From positions 1 through 64,000 of the forward strand of contig NZ_BCPR01000018.1 of the NCBI RefSeq assembly GCF_016586165.1: a stretch of DNA of 64,000 nt, written 5' to 3'. The position numbers and the translations under genes are program-made. The notes below the pieces were generated by a model, which was not told the origin of the DNA, did no database searches, and saw nothing but the letters and a program-made list of their open reading frames with translations. This document shows, one piece after another, positions 9,384 through 18,218 of the stretch. Each line of letters begins with the position of its first letter. Position 1 is the stretch's first letter. The stretch comes from Dyella sp. EPa41. GTDB lineage: Bacteria; Pseudomonadota; Gammaproteobacteria; Xanthomonadales; Rhodanobacteraceae.

Positions 9384-10733
9384 TCAATCAACGATATCGC
9401 TGCCGGCCACCTTGCGCATGTCGTCGCGCAGGCGGTCGCTCTTCTCGATCAACTCATGGTTCCTGGGCGATGACGCATCGATCACCACCGGCGTCACGAA
9501 GATCACCAGGTCCGTGCGGTTGCGCTGGAAGTCGCGCGAACGAAACAGCGAACCGAGGATCGGCACGTCGCCCAGGCCGGGCACCTTGTCGAAGGTCTTG
9601 GAGGCCGTGGCGTCCACCAGGCCGGAAATCACGATGGAGTCGCCTTCGTGCACGTTGAGCTGTGCACTGGCGCGGCGCGTGATGAAGCCCGGGTAGCCCT
9701 GGACGTTGATGCTGGGATCGATGCGGCTGATCTCCGTCTCGATGTCGGTGGAGATGTCGCCGCCCGCGCTGACGATGGGCGCGATGTGCAGCTTGATGCC
9801 GTACTGCTTGTATTCCACGGTGGTCTCGCCCAGGCCCTGGGTGATCGGTATGGGCACCTCGCCACCGACCAGGAAGTCGGCGATGCCGCCGCTGCGCGCA
9901 GCCAGCTGCGGCGAGGCCAGCTCCCACGCGTTGCCGGTCTGCTCCATGATGTTGATCTGCGAACCGATCGACGTGGCGATGCCGAAGAACGACGCCGTGC
10001 CCGGCACGCGCAACGGCAGCTGCGCCGCCTGGCCCGAGGCATCGATGCCCTTGAACGCCGGGTCGGTGAGGCGGTAGTAGGGATTGGTCACCCAGTCGTG
10101 CACCAGGCCGCCACCGGGACCGGCGATCATGCTGTCCCACTTGATGCCGAGGTCGCTCATGGCCTTCTTGTCGAACTCCATGATGCGTACCTGCATCATC
10201 ACCATGGGCTTCATGTCGACGGCATTCGCACTGGTGAAATCCAGCACCTGCGGATAGATCTTCCTGATCGCCGCGACCTTGGCCGCGTCACCCGGCGAGA
10301 GGTCGTTGCCGGTCATCACCACGTTGCCGCCGACCGCGTTGACGCGGATGGCGCTGCCGTCGCCGACCAGCTTGCCCACCAGGTCCGCCGTCTGGTCGGC
10401 GTTGCCGGCCACCACATGCACGCTCACGCTGCGTTGCGTGCCGTCGGTCATCCACAACTGCAGCGAGGTGTCGCCCGGTTCGTTGGCGATGAGCACCATC
10501 TCCCTGGTGCCGATCACCTTGACCTGCAGCAGCTTGCCGTCACCCACCGCGACGCGGCTGAGCGCCCCCGGTGCCTGCTGCACCAGGGCCTGCCCGGCAT
10601 ACATGTTCACTGCCTCCGGAACGATCTTGCCGCTCGCCTGCGTGGCGGCCGTGGATGGCTTGATCGTCATGGCCGCGCCCGCCACGAGCACGCCAAACAC
10701 GCACAGCTTTCCGATTCGCTTGATCGCTTCCAT
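9384..10733 (-). CDS. cpaC: CpaC/RcpA outer-membrane secretin of the Tad pilus
   Basis: The 449-residue protein has a signal peptide. Its N-terminal domain carries a pilus/secretin N0-like block (VAVGDGKLLQVKVIGTREM) and a BON-like segment with VNAVGGNVVMTGND. The C-terminal secretin domain contains VPIPITQGLG, the TRRASAQLNVHEGDSIVISG block and the signature VPGLGDVPILGSLFRSR. Secretins form the multimeric gated pore through which the pilus leaves. The protein follows cpaB by two bases and precedes cpaF by nine, so all three are probably co-translated in series. Confidence 0.92.
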   Translation of the reverse strand: MEAIKRIGKLCVFGVLVAGAAMTIKPSTAATQASGKIVPEAVNMYAGQALVQQAPGALSRVAVGDGKLLQVKVIGTREMVLIANEPGDTSLQLWMTDGTQRSVSVHVVAGNADQTADLVGKLVGDGSAIRVNAVGGNVVMTGNDLSPGDAAKVAAIRKIYPQVLDFTSANAVDMKPMVMMQVRIMEFDKKAMSDLGIKWDSMIAGPGGGLVHDWVTNPYYRLTDPAFKGIDASGQAAQLPLRVPGTASFFGIATSIGSQINIMEQTGNAWELASPQLAARSGGIADFLVGGEVPIPITQGLGETTVEYKQYGIKLHIAPIVSAGGDISTDIETEISRIDPSINVQGYPGFITRRASAQLNVHEGDSIVISGLVDATASKTFDKVPGLGDVPILGSLFRSRDFQRNRTDLVIFVTPVVIDASSPRNHELIEKSDRLRDDMRKVAGSDIVD

Positions 10734-10735
10734 GC

Positions 10736-11512
10736 TTACTGGTTCCCGCCGATGATGAATTGGATGCCCGAGCCACGCACGACGGGACGCCCCATCCGCA
10801 ACAGATCCGCCTTGCTCAACGTCTCCAACCCGAAGGGATCCTTGTTGCCCGCGCTGCGCAGCATCACGCGCAGTTCGCCGACCTTCATGGCCATGCCGAG
10901 CCGCTGGGCGTCATTCGGGGTCAGGCCCAGCGTGAGGTTGGAATAGCTCTCGTCGTCGCCGGACGGCTTCACGCCCTGCGCGCGCTTGCCGGTGGCCAGC
11001 ACCAGCACGTCGCCGAGCAGCGGCCGGATCTGGTCCTTGCCCGCCGCTTCGCCGGAAAGCAGCAACATGATGTCCACGTGGTCGCCCGGCACGATCAGGC
11101 CCGACACCGAACCCGACTCGTCGACGCTGATGGTGTAGGCCACCTTGCCCGGGTCGATCACGGTGGAGAAGTGGTCGCTGACCAGATCGATCGCACTGCC
11201 CGCGATGGGCGCCCCCTTGGTGAGCGGCGACCGCAGCAACTGGCCGAGATAGGTCTGGTAGTTGTCCGGCGTGAGCGCGTCGGCCGGCACGTACTCGACC
11301 GGCACATCACGCGTGGCGACGTCGTCGTCGCTCAGCAGCACGCCCTTTTCCAGGTCGCGGACCGGCACCACCACGGTACGCGTTTCCTGCGGCTTGACCT
11401 GCGTGCGCTCGGCCACCTTGTTGTTGATGTAATGCACCGCCATGAAGCTGGCGACGATGCCCAGAAGAATGGCAACCCCGAGAAAGAGCAGGTTGCGGTT
11501 GATCTTTGGCAT
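10736..11512 (-). CDS. cpaB: CpaB/RcpC pilus assembly protein
   Basis: The product has 258 residues. An N-terminal membrane anchor at about residues 9-28 precedes an SAF-like domain with ETRTVVVPVRDLEKGVLLSD. A periplasmic beta-rich part follows, with the typical stretch SGSVSGLIVPGDHVDIMLLL. RcpC/CpaB proteins sit in the periplasm next to the secretin and are needed for pilus production. The ATG at 11510-11512 has AAGGA upstream. It is placed between the small pilin gene and cpaC, the usual order. Confidence 0.9.
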   Translation of the reverse strand: MPKINRNLLFLGVAILLGIVASFMAVHYINNKVAERTQVKPQETRTVVVPVRDLEKGVLLSDDDVATRDVPVEYVPADALTPDNYQTYLGQLLRSPLTKGAPIAGSAIDLVSDHFSTVIDPGKVAYTISVDESGSVSGLIVPGDHVDIMLLLSGEAAGKDQIRPLLGDVLVLATGKRAQGVKPSGDDESYSNLTLGLTPNDAQRLGMAMKVGELRVMLRSAGNKDPFGLETLSKADLLRMGRPVVRGSGIQFIIGGNQ

Positions 11513-11527
11513 ACGAATTCCTTTCCG

Positions 11528-11728
11528 TTAAATCCAACTGATGGAGAGCGCGTAGACGAAGGCGGTGTAGGCCTTCTTCAGCTGATCGATGAGATCGGGA
11601 ATGGCATCGTGATTGGCGAGCAGCACGAGCACGAGGAACAGCACCAGGAGGGTGTACTCGACCACGGCGCTCCCTTGCTGGCGCCGGCGCGGGCTCGATC
11701 GCGAAACGTGGCTCATGGCATGTCCCAT
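11528..11728 (-). CDS. flp: Flp-type pilin, short form
   Basis: The small protein has 66 residues from the ATG at 11726-11728, or 62 from the ATG at 11714-11716. The processing site is QQG followed by SAVVEY, so E and Y fall at positions +5 and +6 of the mature form, the Flp signature. A single hydrophobic helix follows. It is directly upstream of cpaB, the standard place for the major pilin. The upstream stop TAA overlaps the first ATG by one base. The tail after the helix is short (DQLKKAYTAFVYALSISWI) and ends in hydrophobic residues, unlike the charged tail of the pilin at 15944. Confidence 0.85.
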   Translation of the reverse strand: MGHAMSHVSRSSPRRRQQGSAVVEYTLLVLFLVLVLLANHDAIPDLIDQLKKAYTAFVYALSISWI

Positions 11729-12399
11729 TACGGTTGCAGCACGTTGATCAGCACCTGCGACTGGCTGGCGCCTTCTCGCATCACCAGCAGCGTGAGCTTG
11801 CTGTCGCCACGTTCGTAGCGCATGACGCAGTCGTTGCCGCCGCAGGCACCCGCATCGCTCGCCTTCCAGCCGTCGGCCACCAGCCTTTCGCGGAAATACG
11901 CCGTGTTCTGCGCGGGAGAAAGGCTGTTGCGCATGGCGACCGTCCGCGCCGGCACGCTGTCATCCGGATAGGCGATGTCGTTGAACACCTTGGATCCGGC
12001 GGGCGCGGGCAGGCCCTTGCCCGGCACGAAGTGCTTCGGCGCCGAAGCCACGTCCACGATGCCGATGTTGCCCTTGCTGCCGGCGCCACTGCCGCTCACC
12101 TGCACGGTGATGTAGTAGTCGCCATCGCGATGCCCGATGACCTGCGCCTGCCCCAGGCGATTGACGACGACTTCCTTGTCCCACGCTTTGCGATAGAACT
12201 CGACCAGTTCGTCCTGGCTTTGCGCCGACGTGAACGTCTGCGCGTGCATGTCCAGGCCATTGAAGACGATGTGCTGCGCGACCTCGTCGGTGCGTGTTCC
12301 CGCAGGCACCGGCGGGCTCGGCCACGAACCCGCGTGGGCCATCAGGGGCAGCACCGCACAGGCCGCCCATGCGAGCCGTTGCCTAGTGCTGGTCCGCAT
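11728..12399 (-). CDS. Exported protein of unknown function in the Tad operon
   Basis: The 223-residue protein has a clear signal peptide ending near LMAHAGSW. The mature part holds a pair of cysteines (ACGGNDCVM) that may be disulfide-bonded. It shows alternating hydrophobic residues compatible with a beta-sandwich, but no named domain that I recognise. Its start overlaps the stop of the upstream TadE-like gene by 17 bases, and its stop overlaps the Flp pilin start by one. Such tight packing implies it is made with the pilus. It may be a periplasmic assembly factor, which is inference. Confidence 0.65.
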   Translation of the reverse strand: MRTSTRQRLAWAACAVLPLMAHAGSWPSPPVPAGTRTDEVAQHIVFNGLDMHAQTFTSAQSQDELVEFYRKAWDKEVVVNRLGQAQVIGHRDGDYYITVQVSGSGAGSKGNIGIVDVASAPKHFVPGKGLPAPAGSKVFNDIAYPDDSVPARTVAMRNSLSPAQNTAYFRERLVADGWKASDAGACGGNDCVMRYERGDSKLTLLVMREGASQSQVLINVLQP

Positions 12400-13279
12400 A
12401 CTTCACCAGCTTGTCGGCGGGAACGACGTCCGGCGCCATCTTGCCCAGCTCGAACTGGTTGAAGCCCGGCGTGAACAGGTCATTGACGAATGGAATGCTG
12501 CCCAGCAGGTGCATCACGTCATTGGTCACATCGTCGAACTTGTCGCCGACGAGCGACGTGGGCACCAGTGGCCGGATCACGTTGCGCACCGTGCGGTTGC
12601 TCGCGCCGCCGATGCCCTGGCCGTTGCGATCCTCGCCACCGCCGGCGGCATCCCACGCATCGGCCAGCAGTACGGTCTTGGACGAGAAATCCAGCTTCAT
12701 GCTGTCCAGCGGATCGAGATAGGCGAGCGGGCTGCCGTCCTGGCCGACGATGGCTTCCGGCCTGGCGTGCACTTCGGCAGTCACCAGGCCCTTGGTGTTC
12801 GGCGGCAGGTTGCCCAGCGACTTCGTGGCCTTGCCCACGATCGCCAGCCCCTTGTCGAGGTAACCGGGCGAACTCTCCTGCTTGTAGACCTGCAAGGTCA
12901 CCGCACCGGGCTTGAGCAATTCCTTGCCGGCGAACGTGGTGAGCATGGCATCGCCGAACCTGGGCGGCACGGCGGCGCCGCTGCGCAGCTTGTCCTTGGT
13001 GTCGCCGTACTGGCGCACGCGAAGATCCTGCTCGACGCGGCTGCGACCGGGCAGCTGCTCGTTCAACAGCGTGCGATCCACCGTGGCGGCCCATGCGGCC
13101 TGACGCGCCGCAGCCTGCGTCTGCTGCTTAACGTGGATGTACTGGCCCAGCAACATCACGCCCGCGGCCAGTGGCACGAGCACGATGCAGGCCACGGCCA
13201 TCTCGATCAGGCTCTGTCCCTGCTCACGACGCCGCGATCCAAGCCGCATGCGTCGCCCGATCCGATGCTTCGCGTCCAT
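12383..13279 (-). CDS. TadE-family minor pilin, long form
   Basis: The 298-residue protein starts with a basic leader. RREQGQSLIEMAVACIV follows, with cleavage after the glycine so that glutamate is at +5, and then a hydrophobic helix. The helix carries the TadE-like tail YIHVKQQTQAAARQAAWAAT. The rest is a large periplasmic domain without a recognised motif. Upstream GGGAGG gives a good ribosome binding site. It is the second TadE-like protein in the locus and differs strongly from the one at 4425. It may fill the TadF role. Confidence 0.75.
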   Translation of the reverse strand: MDAKHRIGRRMRLGSRRREQGQSLIEMAVACIVLVPLAAGVMLLGQYIHVKQQTQAAARQAAWAATVDRTLLNEQLPGRSRVEQDLRVRQYGDTKDKLRSGAAVPPRFGDAMLTTFAGKELLKPGAVTLQVYKQESSPGYLDKGLAIVGKATKSLGNLPPNTKGLVTAEVHARPEAIVGQDGSPLAYLDPLDSMKLDFSSKTVLLADAWDAAGGGEDRNGQGIGGASNRTVRNVIRPLVPTSLVGDKFDDVTNDVMHLLGSIPFVNDLFTPGFNQFELGKMAPDVVPADKLVKYADQH

Positions 13280-13303
13280 CGCTCCCTCCCGCTAAAACCA
13301 AGA

Positions 13304-14188
13304 TCAATTCGAGGCGGATATCGCGATACCCGACGGCACCTCAAACGCCCTGCCGTCGGCTGCCTCGCCCACCGTCATCTTCTCCGTGGTCCACTGCTTG
13401 CCCGTGCCCTGCGGTGGATGGCGCCACAGCAGGATGCTGTCGATGCGGCCGTTGAGCCCTTCGCTGTCATCCACCACGTCGGAAGAAAAACCCCACTTCC
13501 TGCCGCCGCTCCACACGCAGGACTCACCGATGCCTGGTTGCTCGAGACGCTTGCATGGCTGCCCCGCGGCACTGTCGGTACCCGCGGAGTGCGCCATCAG
13601 GTCGCCCTGGCCCTGCTTGTTGAGCTGGGCCGCCACGGCAGCGCGCAGCGCGGCATCGTCATCGCCGTCCGCGGGCTTGGCGGCGTTGTTGGCGTTGTCT
13701 TGCGGACTTGCCTGGCGCACCACGCCGTCAGACGGCTGACGCGTGCCGGTCTTGCCGATCAGGTCGATCGTCACGGCTTCGCCAGGCTTGATGATGGCGA
13801 GCGTCGATTCGTGCACGGGCTTGAACTGGCAGGTGCCCGCGGTTTCGTAGTCCCAGCGGTCCGCACGCTCGGCAATGCGCGGCCCCGCGTACCACACGTC
13901 GTAGAACGTGCGCCCCAGCTTTCCCGCCACGTCATCGCTGAGCGCCTGCGTGGGAAACGGGCCTTTGCGGCAATCCGCCAGCGCCTGCCGATAGTTCTGC
14001 TCGCTGGCCGGCTGGCCGTCGCGGAGCACTACCATGGTCTGGCTGACGTGGATCGGCGGCGTGGCGTCGGCGGCGTTGTGCTTGTCATCGGCACTGCCAC
14101 CGGCATCGTGGTTGCCGCTTGCCGAACAGGCCGCCAGCGGAATGGCGATCAGGGCGGAAACCAGCCAGCTCATGGAACGTTGCTGCAT
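13304..14188 (-). CDS. Lipoprotein of unknown function in the Tad operon
   Basis: The 294-residue protein has the lipobox PLAAC with the acylated cysteine at residue 21, so it should be anchored in the envelope. The mature region holds several isolated cysteines (ADCRKGPF, GTCQFKP, QPCKRL and SCVWSGG) that could form disulfides. A middle acidic and Asn-rich linker (ADGDDDAALRAAV) looks disordered. No family was recognised. The ATG at 14186-14188 has GAGGA upstream. The much longer in-frame reading to 15880 runs over the TadG-like gene in another frame and is rejected. Confidence 0.7.
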   Translation of the reverse strand: MQQRSMSWLVSALIAIPLAACSASGNHDAGGSADDKHNAADATPPIHVSQTMVVLRDGQPASEQNYRQALADCRKGPFPTQALSDDVAGKLGRTFYDVWYAGPRIAERADRWDYETAGTCQFKPVHESTLAIIKPGEAVTIDLIGKTGTRQPSDGVVRQASPQDNANNAAKPADGDDDAALRAAVAAQLNKQGQGDLMAHSAGTDSAAGQPCKRLEQPGIGESCVWSGGRKWGFSSDVVDDSEGLNGRIDSILLWRHPPQGTGKQWTTEKMTVGEAADGRAFEVPSGIAISASN

Positions 14189-14223
14189 GAATATCCTCGA
14201 ACAGATGGTGAAGATGGATGACG

Positions 14224-15777
14224 TCACCTGGCGCAGAGCGCCGCAGCGCCGTAGCTTGCCGCGACCTCCCAGCGAACGGAGCAAGGCGTATCGACGAGGC
14301 GCACCTGCCAGTACGGGCTGAACAGGCTGCCCAGCTCGCGTCGCGAGTCGATGACGTTCGCGAACAACTCGCGTGGGCGGCTGAAGTACACCTGCGCGGT
14401 GGACATCGCGGTCATGCTGTCGCCCACGGCCTGGTCCTGGGTCTGGAAATCGGGCGGCCCGCCGATGCCCTGCACGTTCTGGCTGGTGCGCACGGTGTTC
14501 ATCGGCTGCTCGACCAGCACGGTGAATACCGGGCCGACATCGACCTTGTTCACGCCGTTCTGCGCCGCGCTGCGTCCGTTGTCGTAAGGCACCGTGGCCT
14601 TGTCGGCGGCTACATCGTTGTAATCCTGCAAACCCGGCGATGTGCCCGAATAACTCTTCAGCCACGCCTTGCCGGTGCCGCCCATGGCTGGCGAGGAGAG
14701 CACCCGGCCGCTCGCTGCGTTGTTGTCCAGGCCATCGGCGTAGCGGCTGTAGTGGCCGCGATCGATCGCGTACGCGGAATCCCAGCCCCGGCCGTTGTTG
14801 ATGCCCGGCGAGGCGACGGAGCGAAACGAGGCCGGTGTCCTTGCTACCGCCGCGGCTCCGCCCCACGCGAGGGGCACATCGATTTTCACGGGTGGAATCA
14901 GCGAATGGAATTTCACGTTGAGCGTGTCCACGCCCACCCAGTCGCGGTAGTTCACCAGGTCGGTGCCGCCACGCTTGTGGATGGGGCCGATGCCGCCATC
15001 CCGCTTCTTCGAGAACCCGTCGCGCGCTTCCATCACCACGTTGGCCAGGCGGTCGGCATCCGCCGTGCGGCGCCCCGCGGTGGGAATGGTGTAGCGCCTG
15101 GCGTATTTCGCGGCGGCAATCGCATCGGTTTCGAGCAGGCCCATGCCGCGCACGCCGACGGTGGCCTTGTTGTCGGTATTGAGCTGGACGATCTTGCGCG
15201 CCAGCAGCAGCGACGATTGCGGCTCGCCGATGGCGATGAGTTGCGAAGCATCCGAATAGGCGGCGTCCAGCGCGCTGATGGCCGTGACGCCGGCGGAGAA
15301 CGCCACCTGCATGCCGTCGCGGATCTCCTGCACTGCGGTCTTCACCTCGCTGAGCACGGAGACGATCTCCTGCAGCGCCGCGCCCACTTCGGCGCCGACG
15401 ATGCTGATGTCGAACAGGATAGCGATGCCCTGCACCGCATCCTTGAAATTGTCGGTGCCGCGCAGCATGAAGTTGGTCCAGGAATACCAGCTCACCATCT
15501 GCGCGACGGCGACCTGGTTCGCCACGGTCGCGCGATTCATGTACGCGATGAGGTTGAAGGCGCGCGCCTGCTCCACGCCCACGCTGTAGGCCGCAGCGTC
15601 GGCGGTGTTCACCAGCTCGACCTTCTTCGACACGGTCTGCCCCGTGTTGAACAGGACTATCACGCCAAGGCACAGCACCAGCAGGGACACGATGGCCAGC
15701 ACCAGCGCCTGTCCCCTTGCCTTCCTGGAGGGTTTGAAGCCTGCACCTACAGGCTCCGCCCGTCGTCGCATCTTCAT
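14224..15777 (-). CDS. TadG-like pilus assembly protein
   Basis: The product has 517 residues from the ATG at 15775-15777, which has AGGA at a suitable distance. Codons at 15798 and 15771 are alternatives. Near the N-terminus ARGQALVLAIVSLLVLCLG forms a TadE/TadG-like segment, but without the +5 glutamate. It is followed by VNTADAAAYSVGVEQARAFN, the block seen in TadG-like proteins after the membrane helix. The long remainder is predicted to lie in the periplasm. TadG proteins are thought to anchor the pilus or link it to the envelope. No von Willebrand-type metal site was recognised in the C-terminal part. Confidence 0.7.
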   Translation of the reverse strand: MKMRRRAEPVGAGFKPSRKARGQALVLAIVSLLVLCLGVIVLFNTGQTVSKKVELVNTADAAAYSVGVEQARAFNLIAYMNRATVANQVAVAQMVSWYSWTNFMLRGTDNFKDAVQGIAILFDISIVGAEVGAALQEIVSVLSEVKTAVQEIRDGMQVAFSAGVTAISALDAAYSDASQLIAIGEPQSSLLLARKIVQLNTDNKATVGVRGMGLLETDAIAAAKYARRYTIPTAGRRTADADRLANVVMEARDGFSKKRDGGIGPIHKRGGTDLVNYRDWVGVDTLNVKFHSLIPPVKIDVPLAWGGAAAVARTPASFRSVASPGINNGRGWDSAYAIDRGHYSRYADGLDNNAASGRVLSSPAMGGTGKAWLKSYSGTSPGLQDYNDVAADKATVPYDNGRSAAQNGVNKVDVGPVFTVLVEQPMNTVRTSQNVQGIGGPPDFQTQDQAVGDSMTAMSTAQVYFSRPRELFANVIDSRRELGSLFSPYWQVRLVDTPCSVRWEVAASYGAAALCAR

Positions 15778-15943
15778 CTCGGTTCTTCCTGCGTCCATCG
15801 CCAGTCCACATCCGTGCCCAAAGGGCTACGCCCGTGACCTCAATCCGCGGCTTCCCCACGGGCCACCGCGCATCGGCCACGCTCCGCCGTGGCGCGCCGC
15901 CACCTGGCGGCGCGCCACGGCCGGTAACGAAGTGATCGCGAAA

Positions 15944-16234
15944 TTACTGGGCCGTCTCGTTGTTGTAGCTCTTGAGGGTCTTGTCCTTCGTACCCTCGGA
16001 GTGGGCCTTGTTGCCCTGGTTGCCAGCCCGGCTGATGTCCTGCGTCGCGCTCTGGCCGGAAAGCTCGCGGGCCATGCCGCCGATCTGCGCGCGGGCAGTG
16101 CCGCCGAAGTAGGTGACGGCAGCGATCGCGGCGATCGCGATGAGTGCGGTGATGATGATGTATTCCGTCATGCCCTGGCCACGCTGACGGATGCGGTACG
16201 AGGTGTTGCGGTTGCTCTGACGCTTCGGGTCCAT
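15944..16234 (-). CDS. Flp-type pilin, long form, first gene of the Tad locus
   Basis: The 96-residue protein starts at the ATG at 16232-16234, with AGGGG upstream. The processing site is QRG followed by QGMTEY, giving E and Y at +5 and +6, then a helix (IIITALIAIAAIAAVTYFG). Unlike the short pilin at 11528 it has a hydrophilic tail of about 50 residues rich in Ser, Asn, Gln and Lys. It is first in the operon and has a long untranslated region upstream, so it may be the major, strongly made subunit. The longer start at 16288 lacks a ribosome binding site. Confidence 0.82.
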   Translation of the reverse strand: MDPKRQSNRNTSYRIRQRGQGMTEYIIITALIAIAAIAAVTYFGGTARAQIGGMARELSGQSATQDISRAGNQGNKAHSEGTKDKTLKSYNNETAQ

Positions 16235-16605
16235 CGGACTACCCCTATCGATAAAGGTTACGGCTCGTCCTTGACGAGTCCGATCCACTAAGGATCAAAG
16301 GCGAGCGTCCCCTGTATCAGTCTTTCGACCACGCAAGCACTGAAAGCTACGCATGAACTTTCAGCGGCGTGCAAACTAGCGAATCAAGATGTTCGCTTTG
16401 TGAAAACTGTAGAGCGAATGCCCAAAAGTGTGACCGATTAGCCGGAATCGGCGTAAGTATCATCTGACACAAAAGTAGGAATATTCGTTCGAACGCATGA
16501 TTTTCACATCACTGAATGAATCTTCACGGCACATCGCAGCCTTCGTAAAAAAGCGCTCGGGTTCGTTATCGTTAGCCACCTGGCGGAAACGAGGAGAAAG
16601 GATTC
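16235..16605. promoter_or_regulatory. Divergent control region between pilin and OmpA-like gene
   Basis: This 371-base gap is clearly richer in A+T than the genes beside it. CTGAAAG at 16340-16346 and CTTTCAG at 16358-16364 form a perfect 7-bp inverted repeat with an 11-base centre. TTCGCT at 16392-16397 and AGCGAA at 16413-16418 form a second, wider-spaced one. CTCGTC at 16264-16269 and GACGAG at 16273-16278 give a hairpin in the pilin leader. No convincing sigma-70 or sigma-54 promoter pair was found, but both divergent transcripts must start here. The 7-bp repeat is a candidate operator. Confidence 0.4.
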
Positions 16606-17595
16606 ATGCTGTTCAGCGCACGACGCACGATTTCCACACTCTTCGTCGCACTGACGACATGTTCAACGGGCGCGACCATGGCCGCCGACACGGCAGGCGC
16701 ACACGATCATCCGCTGGTGACGCGATTTGCCGGCTCCAGCATCATCGGCTACCAGCAGGTGTCCTACGACAAGGCCGTGCTGCCGCTGGGGCCGATCAAA
16801 CCAGGCAGCTCAGACCAGTTCACCGCGGCGGACGTGGTCGAGGGCCGCATCACGCGCATCGCCTACGAAGCGCCAGCGGGCAAATCCGTTGTCGAGGTCT
16901 ACCGCAATTTTGCCCAGGCGCTCGCCAAGGCCGGCTTCAAGGCGCGCTTCGAATGCGCTGGACCATCGTGCGGCAACGGCGCGGATTTCTCCGATCGCGT
17001 GATCCAGCCACTGCTTGAACCCATGCATGCGCGCAACGCGATGACCGCTGCCCTCTACGCCGCCAGCGGCGACATGCGGCAGCTGACGGCGCGACTGGAG
17101 CGGCCCGAAGGTCGCGTCGACGTGTCACTGCTGGTGGCGCAGGCCGATGAAAAGCGCCCCGTGGGCATCCTGCTGCAGATCGTCGAAGCACAGGCCATGG
17201 CCACGGGCCAGGTGAACGTCGATGCGAAGGCGATGAGCCAGGGCCTCGGCCAACAAGGCCATATCGCGCTGTACGGCATCCGCTTCGCCACCGACAGCGC
17301 CGACCTCACGTCGGATTCGGACGCCACGCTAGGCCAGATGGCGCAGTTGCTCAAGAATGAACCGACGCTCAAGGTGTTCATCGTCGGTCATACGGACGAT
17401 ACCGGTGAACTCGATCATAACCTGGCGCTTTCGCAGCAACGCGCGGAGTCGGTCGTCAAGGCGCTGACCACGCGCTATGGCGTTGCCGCCCCGCGCGTCG
17501 CCGCGAAGGGCGTGGCGTCTTATGCCCCCGTGGCCAGCAATCGCGACGAAGCGGGACGTTCGCAGAATCGCCGCGTCGAGCTGGTGGCGCAGTAG
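16606..17595 (+). CDS. OmpA-like protein with DUF4892-type N-terminal domain
   Basis: The 329-residue protein has a signal peptide (ending near TMAADTAG). The N-terminal domain at about residues 35-205 carries FAGSSIIGYQQVSYDKAVLP and resembles DUF4892. The C-terminal OmpA domain spans about 215-329, with YGIRFATDSADLTSDSD, VFIVGHTDDTG, LSQQRAESVV and SQNRRVELV. These residues bind peptidoglycan in the family. GAGGAGAAAGG lies just upstream of the ATG. It is divergent from the pilus operon and may fasten the envelope machinery to the cell wall, which is inference from position. Confidence 0.85.
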   Translation: MLFSARRTISTLFVALTTCSTGATMAADTAGAHDHPLVTRFAGSSIIGYQQVSYDKAVLPLGPIKPGSSDQFTAADVVEGRITRIAYEAPAGKSVVEVYRNFAQALAKAGFKARFECAGPSCGNGADFSDRVIQPLLEPMHARNAMTAALYAASGDMRQLTARLERPEGRVDVSLLVAQADEKRPVGILLQIVEAQAMATGQVNVDAKAMSQGLGQQGHIALYGIRFATDSADLTSDSDATLGQMAQLLKNEPTLKVFIVGHTDDTGELDHNLALSQQRAESVVKALTTRYGVAAPRVAAKGVASYAPVASNRDEAGRSQNRRVELVAQ

Positions 17596-17650
17596 CCGCG
17601 AAGGCTGCATTCCCTCCCCCTGCCAAACCTCAGTTCCGGAGATTGCCCCG

Positions 17651-18124
17651 ATGAACCGCAAGCCGATGAAGTCCTCCTTGAAGCGCGTTGCGCTGGCCCT
17701 GATGCTGCTGCTTCCCGTCGGCCATGCATTCGGCCAGGGCATCTCATCCCATGCGCTCACACCTGCCGACAAGGCAGCGGTGCGCCAGTACGTGATTACC
17801 GAAGCGGTGTTCGGCAAGGTGCGTGCGGCAAGCCATGACGCGCAAGCCAAGGGCGTCGAGCTGAGCCCGTTCAAACCGGGCGCGCATTCGCTCGACGAGT
17901 CGGCGGCGGCCCTCGATGCGCAGCCCGCTGCGCACGACATCCTCAAGTCGCACGGACTCACCTCGCACGAATACGTGCTGGCGAGCGCGGCCACCTTGGG
18001 CGCGGTGATGACCGTGAAGTACGGCAAGGCCAAATCGAAGAACAACGGCGATGAACTGGTGAATCCGGCAAATATCACCTTCGTGCAGAAGCACATGGAC
18101 GAACTCGGCGTCGACGACAACTGA
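17651..18124 (+). CDS. Small exported protein of unknown function
   Basis: The 157-residue protein starts at the ATG at 17651, with CCGGAGA ten bases upstream. Its signal peptide ends near HAFGQG. The mature chain is mostly helical-looking and charged, ends in an acidic tail (HMDELGVDDN), and has no cysteines. No family was recognised. It follows the OmpA-like gene by 55 bases on the same strand and may share its transcript. A longer in-frame reading from 17477 is rejected because it lies inside the OmpA-like gene. Confidence 0.65.
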   Translation: MNRKPMKSSLKRVALALMLLLPVGHAFGQGISSHALTPADKAAVRQYVITEAVFGKVRAASHDAQAKGVELSPFKPGAHSLDESAAALDAQPAAHDILKSHGLTSHEYVLASAATLGAVMTVKYGKAKSKNNGDELVNPANITFVQKHMDELGVDDN

Positions 18125-18218
18125 TCCGGCACTTTTTTATGGCCACTTCCCGCTCGGCGAAGTGACCCGGCAAAATGCGCGTTCCGGCATTTCCAGACCG
18201 GCACGCCACGAGGGAACG

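Noticed and set aside
16235-16605. Sigma-54 promoter for the pilin operon
   Set aside because: TTGCACG-like pieces exist, but no GG and GC pair with the required 10-base spacing was found on the minus strand.
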